Positions 1-5,445 of a stretch of 5,445 nt of DNA are shown piece after piece. Where the stretch lies: NCBI GenBank assembly GCA_027489835.1, contig JAIXZF010000173.1, forward strand, positions 1-5,445, given 5' to 3'. This DNA comes from Hyphomicrobiales bacterium (GTDB lineage Bacteria; Pseudomonadota; Alphaproteobacteria; Rhizobiales; Beijerinckiaceae). How positions within the stretch are numbered: position 1 is the first letter of the stretch; each line of letters begins with the position of its first letter. The notes beneath the pieces are model-generated. The model was not told the origin of the DNA. It searched no databases and saw only the letters and a list, made by a program, of their open reading frames with translations. Made by a program: the position numbers and the translations under genes.

Positions 1-1763
1 AGAACCATCGAGGCGAGCTTCATCGGCTGCTCGACGCGGACGCAGCCCGAGGAATAGGCGCGGCGGGCCGAGGCGAACAGATTCCGCGACGGCGTGTCGT
101 GCAGATACACGGCGTGGTCATTGGGGAACATGAACTTGATGTTGCCCAGCGCATTGGAGGGGCCGGGCGGCTGGCGGATCGTGATGTTGTTGCCGCGGCG
201 GATGACCTGCATCCCCTTGCGCTCGGCATAGCCGGGATCGGCCGCGAGCTTGGGCAGGTAATCCTTGCGCAGGATGGTCGGCGGGATCGTCCAGGACGGG
301 TTGACCACGAGGTGGTCCATCATGTCCGAGAAGATCGGCGTCGGGCGCTCGGCCTTGCCGACGACCACGCGCGCCTCATGCACGACAGCGCCGCCCTCGA
401 CCTTGCGGACGAGATACTCCGGAACGTTGACGATCAGGTGCTCGGGGCCGAGGCTCGCGGGCAGCCAGCGCCAGCGCTCCATCACGGCGATCAGGTCCGC
501 CTCACGGGCGTCGGTGGTCTCGCCGTTCAGCGCGGCCTGCGTGGCGCGGGTCAGGATGCCATTGGCCGGCAGCCCGTTCTCGCGCTGGAACTCGGCGACC
601 ACGGTGGCCAGCGACCGGTCGTAGACGCGGCTGTCGTCGGAGCCGAAGCCGAAGCGGGCGCGGATCAGCGCGATGCGGTCATCGCGCATGCCGGGGCGCA
701 GCACGGGACCGGCCGGGATACGCACCTGCGGGGACGCGGCGGGGCGGGCTTCGCGGCGGATCTCGGCGAGGCGGTCGCGCAGCGCGCGGTAGCCCTCATG
801 GGCGGGCTGCCAAGCGGCCAATGCGGCGGCCGGGTCCGGGCTGGTCGAGAGCCCGGCGAGGACCTCGGCCGCGGAAGGCAGTTCGAGCTTCGGCGTGATC
901 AGGCCGGACAGCCGGCGCGGATCGATGCGGCCGCCGCGGGCGTCCCGCGCATAGCGCACGGCCAGCAGGGACAGGCGGATGTCCGCGTCGGCGATGTCGG
1001 CCGGCGACGCGCCGGGGGCGAAGGCATAGTCGGCCGGACGCAGGCCGTCTTCGGCAGCGCGGCCAAGCTGGGCGCGGACACGCTCGCCGGCCTGCGACAG
1101 CGCCGAGCCGTCGTGCCAGAGCGGCGCGTAGATGCGGGCTTCGTAGGCTGCGAGCACGGCCTGCTGCTCGCGCTCCGGCAGCCAGCCCTGACGGACGGCG
1201 GACGCGATGCGCGCCGCGATCAGCGGAGCGAGATCGGGCTGGCGCGCCGGCGCGGGCGACGCTTCAGGCGCGGCCGATGCCGCGCGGGTGGGCTCGGCCA
1301 GGGCGGGAAGGGGGGCAGGCTGCGCGGCGGGCGGAATGGCGGGGGCGAGCGCGATGTCGCCGAGTTCCACGGGCGCCGCTTCCGGAAGAGGCGGCATGGC
1401 GGCCGCGAGGTCGGCCGTGGACGAAGCAGGGAGTTCGGCCACGGGCTCGGGCGCGGCGAGCGCGGGCGGAGCGGGCGACAGCGCGGCGGTGGTCGCGACG
1501 TCCGGAGCAGGCGCGGCAGGAGCCTCGGCGAGCGCGGGACCGGCCTCGTCGAGCGTCACCGGCGCCGGCTCGGGCAGCGCCGGCATCGCCAGTTCGAGAT
1601 CGATCGGGGCCCGTTCCTCGCGCGCCGCGCCGTCGAGATCAGCCTGGGTGATGACAAGCTCGGCGGGCTCGGGCGGGGGCGGCAGGTCGACGAGTTCGCT
1701 GGAAAGGGCAGGGAACGCCAGACACAACACCAACGCCGACACTGTCGTGCGTCCGAACGTCAT
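1..1763 (-). CDS. L,D-transpeptidase, YcbB/LdtD-like (3' end outside window)
   Basis: Periplasmic enzyme predicted to make 3-3 cross-links in peptidoglycan (L,D-transpeptidation between meso-diaminopimelate residues). 587 codons are visible from the ATG at 1763. Residues 1-21 look like a Sec signal peptide (Arg5, hydrophobic 8-17, then PALSS); Cys14 is not in a valid lipobox. Residues 28-175 are an Ala/Pro/Glu-rich linker. Residues about 180-345 match the L,D-transpeptidase scaffold domain (YAPLWHDG at 212-219, EDGL at 238-241). Residues 352-412 form a peptidoglycan-binding domain (AEFQRENGLPANG). The YkuD domain starts near 440, with the NPSWTIPP lid motif at 488-495, His555 in HDTPSRNLF, and catalytic Cys574 in SSGCVRV. 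The start is supported by GGGGGG six bases upstream. The reading frame leaves the window just after the active site, so the C-terminus is missing. Related rhizobial enzymes serve 3-3 cross-linking or attachment of outer-membrane proteins; which applies here cannot be told. Confidence 0.93.
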   Translation of the reverse strand, partial: MTFGRTTVSALVLCLAFPALSSELVDLPPPPEPAELVITQADLDGAAREERAPIDLELAMPALPEPAPVTLDEAGPALAEAPAAPAPDVATTAALSPAPPALAAPEPVAELPASSTADLAAAMPPLPEAAPVELGDIALAPAIPPAAQPAPLPALAEPTRAASAAPEASPAPARQPDLAPLIAARIASAVRQGWLPEREQQAVLAAYEARIYAPLWHDGSALSQAGERVRAQLGRAAEDGLRPADYAFAPGASPADIADADIRLSLLAVRYARDARGGRIDPRRLSGLITPKLELPSAAEVLAGLSTSPDPAAALAAWQPAHEGYRALRDRLAEIRREARPAASPQVRIPAGPVLRPGMRDDRIALIRARFGFGSDDSRVYDRSLATVVAEFQRENGLPANGILTRATQAALNGETTDAREADLIAVMERWRWLPASLGPEHLIVNVPEYLVRKVEGGAVVHEARVVVGKAERPTPIFSDMMDHLVVNPSWTIPPTILRKDYLPKLAADPGYAERKGMQVIRRGNNITIRQPPGPSNALGNIKFMFPNDHAVYLHDTPSRNLFASARRAYSSGCVRVEQPMKLASMV

Positions 1764-1769
1764 GATTGT

Positions 1770-1775
1770 CCCCCC
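1770..1775 (-). promoter_or_regulatory. G-rich ribosome binding site of the L,D-transpeptidase gene
   Basis: On the minus strand a run of six G lies six bases before the ATG at 1763. It is a G-only variant of the Shine-Dalgarno core at the right spacing. It supports this ATG as the start, and the signal peptide begins immediately after it. Confidence 0.6.
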
Positions 1776-1850
1776 AAGTCCGCGCCCAGCCGAACCGTCT
1801 TGCTCTCTTGATTCGCCGCAAACAAGCACATTTCTGCAACACATTTCAGG

Positions 1851-1858
1851 TTAAACGC
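1851..1858 (-). promoter_or_regulatory. Possible CtrA half-site upstream of the transpeptidase
   Basis: The minus strand carries TTTAACCT, which includes TTAACC and so resembles the CtrA half-site TTAACCAT, about 88 bases before the transpeptidase ATG. No second TTAA stands at the 7-base spacing on either side, so this is only a half-site and may be chance. A GATTC (GANTC methylation motif) lies at 1810-1814 between it and the gene. Confidence 0.25.
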
Positions 1859-1909
1859 CAGAGGGTTCGACGAAAATCGCCGGAAAGGGAGGCAGGCCCG
1901 AGACGCGGC

Positions 1910-3409
<1,500 letters not shown>

Positions 3410-3435
3410 GAGCTTCGGCAATTCCAGTTCGTCGG

Positions 3436-3440
3436 GAATC
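3436..3440. promoter_or_regulatory. GANTC (CcrM-type methylation) site in the regulator leader
   Basis: GAATC lies 27 bases upstream of the regulator ATG, between the CtrA-type box and the gene. GANTC is the target of the alphaproteobacterial cell-cycle methylase CcrM. Single GANTC sites also occur by chance at this base composition, so function is uncertain. Confidence 0.3.
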
Positions 3441-3476
3441 GGCTGTCCCGTTCTGGGTCACTGTCGCGAACAAGGG

Positions 3477-3491
3477 TTAAGCCACGCTTAA
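3477..3491 (-). promoter_or_regulatory. CtrA-type binding box, TTAA-N7-TTAA
   Basis: The 15 bases are a perfect palindrome with a 3-base centre (TTAAGC-CAC-GCTTAA), and the two TTAA blocks are exactly seven bases apart, as in the full CtrA site. Read on the minus strand it continues TTAACCCT, seven of eight matches to the extended half-site TTAACCAT, so the better orientation faces the response regulator, whose ATG is 67 bases downstream. The box is A/T-rich within a very G/C-rich region. It lies about 154 bases from the peptidase gene on the other side, so a divergent role cannot be excluded. No convincing -10 was recognised. Confidence 0.65.
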
Positions 3492-3548
3492 ACGGAACCT
3501 TGACCGGAACGGGCTTTCGTCACTTGCCCGCAACGCCGCCGATGACGG

Positions 3549-3576
3549 TTGATTGTGCATCGCAAAAGTCACATAT
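3549..3576 (+). promoter_or_regulatory. Putative vegetative promoter of the M3 peptidase
   Basis: TTGATT at 3549-3554 and ACATAT at 3571-3576 are separated by 16 bases. They partly match the alphaproteobacterial TTGAC / CTATAT pattern (TTGA and ATAT conserved). Transcription would begin near 3583, giving a leader of about 63 bases. A second TTGACC at 3500-3505 has no acceptable -10 at normal spacing. Confidence 0.35.
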
Positions 3577-3632
3577 CCGGCAGGGCCTGCGGCCGCCGCG
3601 AGGGCAGCCAGGTCCGCGCGCCCCTGGGGCTT

Positions 3633-3636
3633 GAGG
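3633..3636 (+). promoter_or_regulatory. Ribosome binding site deciding the peptidase start
   Basis: GAGG lies nine bases before ATG 3646. This spacing is acceptable and favours this ATG over the downstream GTG at 3667, whose nearest purine-rich stretch (GGAA) is too close. Confidence 0.45.
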
Positions 3637-3645
3637 TTCGAGACG

Positions 3646-5445
3646 ATGGTTTTGCTCTCCGGAACTGTGAAGGATCTCGGGTCCGCGGCGCATCGCGCTC
3701 CCGCCCTGTTTTCACCGTCCTCGACGTCGACCCGGCGGCCCGGCCGCGACGCGGGCCTGGGCCAGCTGCCCGAATGGGATCTCGGGCATCTCTATGCCTC
3801 GATGGATGCCCCCGCATTCCGGGCCGACATGGAGCGCGCCGCGACGCAGGCCGCCGCATTCGCGGCCCGGTATCGCGGCAAGCTCGCGGATATCGCCGCA
3901 TCGGCCGACGCCTCCCTGCAGCTGCATCAGGCGGTGACCCGCTACGAGGCGCTCGACGACCTGATGGGCCGGATCATGTCCTATGCCGGGCTGATCTATT
4001 CGGGCGACACGACCGATCCGGCTCGGGCCAAGTTCTACGGCGACGCGCAGGAGCGCATCACCGCCGCCTCGACCGAACTCCTGTTCTTCACGCTCGAGCT
4101 CAACCGCATCCCCGACGACATCCTCGACGCCGCGGCCTCGACGCCGCCCTTGAGCCATTACCGGCCCTGGCTCGACGACATCAGGAAGGACAAGCCGTTC
4201 CAGCTCGACGACCGGATCGAGCAGCTCTTCCACGAGAAGTCGGTCACCGGCCGCGCCGCCTGGAACCGGCTGTTCGACGAGACCATCGCTTCGCTGTGGT
4301 TCAAGGTCGGCGACCAGGAGCTGACGCTCGAGCCCACGCTGAACAAGCTGCAGGACACCGATGGCCGGGTCCGCAAGGCGGGCGCCGAGGCGCTGGCCAA
4401 TGTCTTCAGCCAGCATATGCGCACCTTCGCGCTGATCACCAACACGCTGGCCAAGGACAAGGACATCCAGGACAAGTGGCGCGGCTTCTCGGATGTCGCC
4501 CAGTCCCGGCATCTCGCGAACCGCGTCGAGCCGGAGGTGGTCGACGCGCTGGTGGGCGCGGTGCGCGAGGCCTATCCGAGGCTGTCGCACCGCTACTACA
4601 AGCTCAAGGCGCGCTGGTTCGGCAAGACCGAGCTCGATTTCTGGGATCGGAACGCGCCGCTGCCCAAGGTCGAGCAGCCGACGATCGCGTGGGACACGGC
4701 GCGCGACACGGTGCTCGGCGCCTACGCCGCGTTCTCGCCGACGATGGCGGACATCGCGCGGCGCTTCTTCGACGAGCGCTGGATCGACGCGCCAGTCAGG
4801 CCCGGCAAGGCGCCCGGCGCCTTCGCGCATCCGACCGTGCCTTCATCCCATCCCTATGTGCTGCTCAACTACCAGGGCAAGCCGCGGGATGTGATGACGC
4901 TGGCACACGAGCTTGGCCATGGGGTGCATCAGGTGCTCGCGGCGCATAACGGGGCGCTGATGGCCCCGACGCCGCTGACGCTGGCCGAGACGGCCTCGGT
5001 CTTCGGCGAGATGCTGACCTTCCGGCGCCTGCTCGACGCCACGACCGACGCGGTGCAGCGCAAGTCGATGCTGGCGAGCAAGGTCGAGGACATGATCAAC
5101 ACGGTCGTGCGCCAGATCGCCTTCTACTCCTTCGAGCGCAAGCTGCACGAGGAGCGCAAGAACGGCGAATTGCCGGCCGAGGCGATCAGCCAGCTCTGGA
5201 TGTCGGTGCAGGCCGAGAGCCTTGGCCCGGCGATCCGGCTCGGACCGGGCTACGAGACGTTCTGGACCTACATCCCGCACTTCATCCACTCGCCCTTCTA
5301 CGTCTACGCCTACGCTTTCGGCGACTGCCTGGTGAACTCGCTCTACGGCGTCTACGAGACTTCGGCGGACGGCTTCCAGGACCGCTACTTCGCCATGCTG
5401 TCGGCGGGCGGCACCAAGCATCACGCCGAGGTGCTGGCGCCGTTC
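3646..5445 (+). CDS. pepF: M3-family oligoendopeptidase, PepF-like (3' end outside window)
   Basis: Cytoplasmic zinc metallopeptidase that hydrolyses short peptides, part of peptide turnover. 600 codons run open to the window end; family members usually end a few dozen residues after the HHAEVLAPF seen here, so little is missing. The start is ATG 3646, with GAGG nine bases upstream (3633-3636); an in-frame GTG at 3667 is the alternative. Residues 1-37 are a poorly conserved-looking Ser/Ala/Arg-rich extension, and family similarity starts at LPEWDLGHLY (41-50). An oligopeptidase-F N-terminal helical region spans about 60-190, and the M3 catalytic domain follows. The zinc site is HELGH at 421-425 (His421, catalytic Glu422, His425), with Glu448 in LAETASVFGE as the likely third ligand. 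The Tyr-rich segment HSPFYVYAYAFGD (548-560) matches the conserved substrate-binding region. No signal peptide or membrane segment is seen. It is divergent from the response regulator, and no functional link is evident. Confidence 0.95.
   Translation, partial: MVLLSGTVKDLGSAAHRAPALFSPSSTSTRRPGRDAGLGQLPEWDLGHLYASMDAPAFRADMERAATQAAAFAARYRGKLADIAASADASLQLHQAVTRYEALDDLMGRIMSYAGLIYSGDTTDPARAKFYGDAQERITAASTELLFFTLELNRIPDDILDAAASTPPLSHYRPWLDDIRKDKPFQLDDRIEQLFHEKSVTGRAAWNRLFDETIASLWFKVGDQELTLEPTLNKLQDTDGRVRKAGAEALANVFSQHMRTFALITNTLAKDKDIQDKWRGFSDVAQSRHLANRVEPEVVDALVGAVREAYPRLSHRYYKLKARWFGKTELDFWDRNAPLPKVEQPTIAWDTARDTVLGAYAAFSPTMADIARRFFDERWIDAPVRPGKAPGAFAHPTVPSSHPYVLLNYQGKPRDVMTLAHELGHGVHQVLAAHNGALMAPTPLTLAETASVFGEMLTFRRLLDATTDAVQRKSMLASKVEDMINTVVRQIAFYSFERKLHEERKNGELPAEAISQLWMSVQAESLGPAIRLGPGYETFWTYIPHFIHSPFYVYAYAFGDCLVNSLYGVYETSADGFQDRYFAMLSAGGTKHHAEVLAPF

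Noticed and set aside
99..1811. Plus-strand open frame of 570 codons opposite the transpeptidase
   Set aside because: Its product is Arg/Gly/Ala-rich with no recognisable domain, and it is fully antisense to a gene with signal peptide and catalytic motifs. It is a by-product of G/C-biased codons.
1764..1909. Sigma-54 promoter (TGGC...TTGC) before the transpeptidase
   Set aside because: TTGCA is present on the minus strand, but no GG stands at the required 10-base spacing from GC.
1843..1909. Intrinsic terminator after the response regulator
   Set aside because: Only a 5-bp hairpin overlapping the stop codon is seen, with no U-run.
3410..3645. Sigma-54 or EcfG (GGAAC-N16/17-CGTT) promoter in the divergent region
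   Set aside because: Two GGAAC copies occur (3494-3498 and 3506-3510), but no CGTT lies at the right distance. No GG-N10-GC pair was found with the TTGC candidates checked on either strand.
3712..4830. Minus-strand open frame of 372 codons opposite the peptidase
   Set aside because: It lies within the peptidase gene, has no motif, and has antisense-like composition.
3549..4949. Plus-strand open frame of 466 codons overlapping the peptidase in another frame
   Set aside because: The frame carrying HELGH and the other M3 motifs is the real one; this product is Arg-rich without domains.

Overview
The window is about two-thirds G+C and carries three protein genes, two of them cut by the window edges. 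The gene families, the codon bias strongly favouring G/C in third positions, and a textbook CtrA-type box (TTAA-N7-TTAA) point to an alphaproteobacterium, most likely Hyphomicrobiales (Rhizobiales). This placement is inferred from gene content; no rRNA or other marker is present.

Layout. (1) Minus strand, left edge to 1763: a secreted L,D-transpeptidase of the large YcbB/LdtD type. It has a signal peptide, a long Ala/Pro-rich linker, a scaffold domain, a peptidoglycan-binding domain and a YkuD catalytic domain whose active-site Cys is visible. The C-terminus lies outside the window. (2) 1764-1909: a 146-base gap holding the transpeptidase leader, with a G-rich ribosome binding site and a CtrA-like half-site. 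(3) Minus strand, 1910-3409: a complete NtrC-class response regulator (receiver, sigma-54 AAA+ with intact GAFTGA, Fis-type HTH) with no histidine kinase beside it in the window. (4) 3410-3645: a 236-base divergent intergenic region with a palindromic CtrA-type box, a GANTC (CcrM-type) site and a plausible vegetative promoter facing right. (5) Plus strand, 3646 to right edge: an M3-family oligoendopeptidase (PepF-like zinc metallopeptidase), missing only its last few dozen residues.

How the parts may work together. The regulator and the transpeptidase are co-directional with a 146-base gap, so they may be partly co-transcribed or separately expressed. The CtrA-type box in the regulator's upstream region resembles the logic of Caulobacter TacA, a CtrA-dependent sigma-54 response regulator controlling polar and envelope development. 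A CtrA -> regulator -> envelope circuit is therefore an attractive but untested reading. The peptidase is a cytoplasmic housekeeping enzyme with no evident functional tie to the other two.

I found no mobile element, CRISPR array, tRNA, rRNA or phage signature, and nothing that clearly amounts to an undescribed system. The most interesting signal is regulatory: the CtrA-type box in front of an orphan sigma-54 activator.
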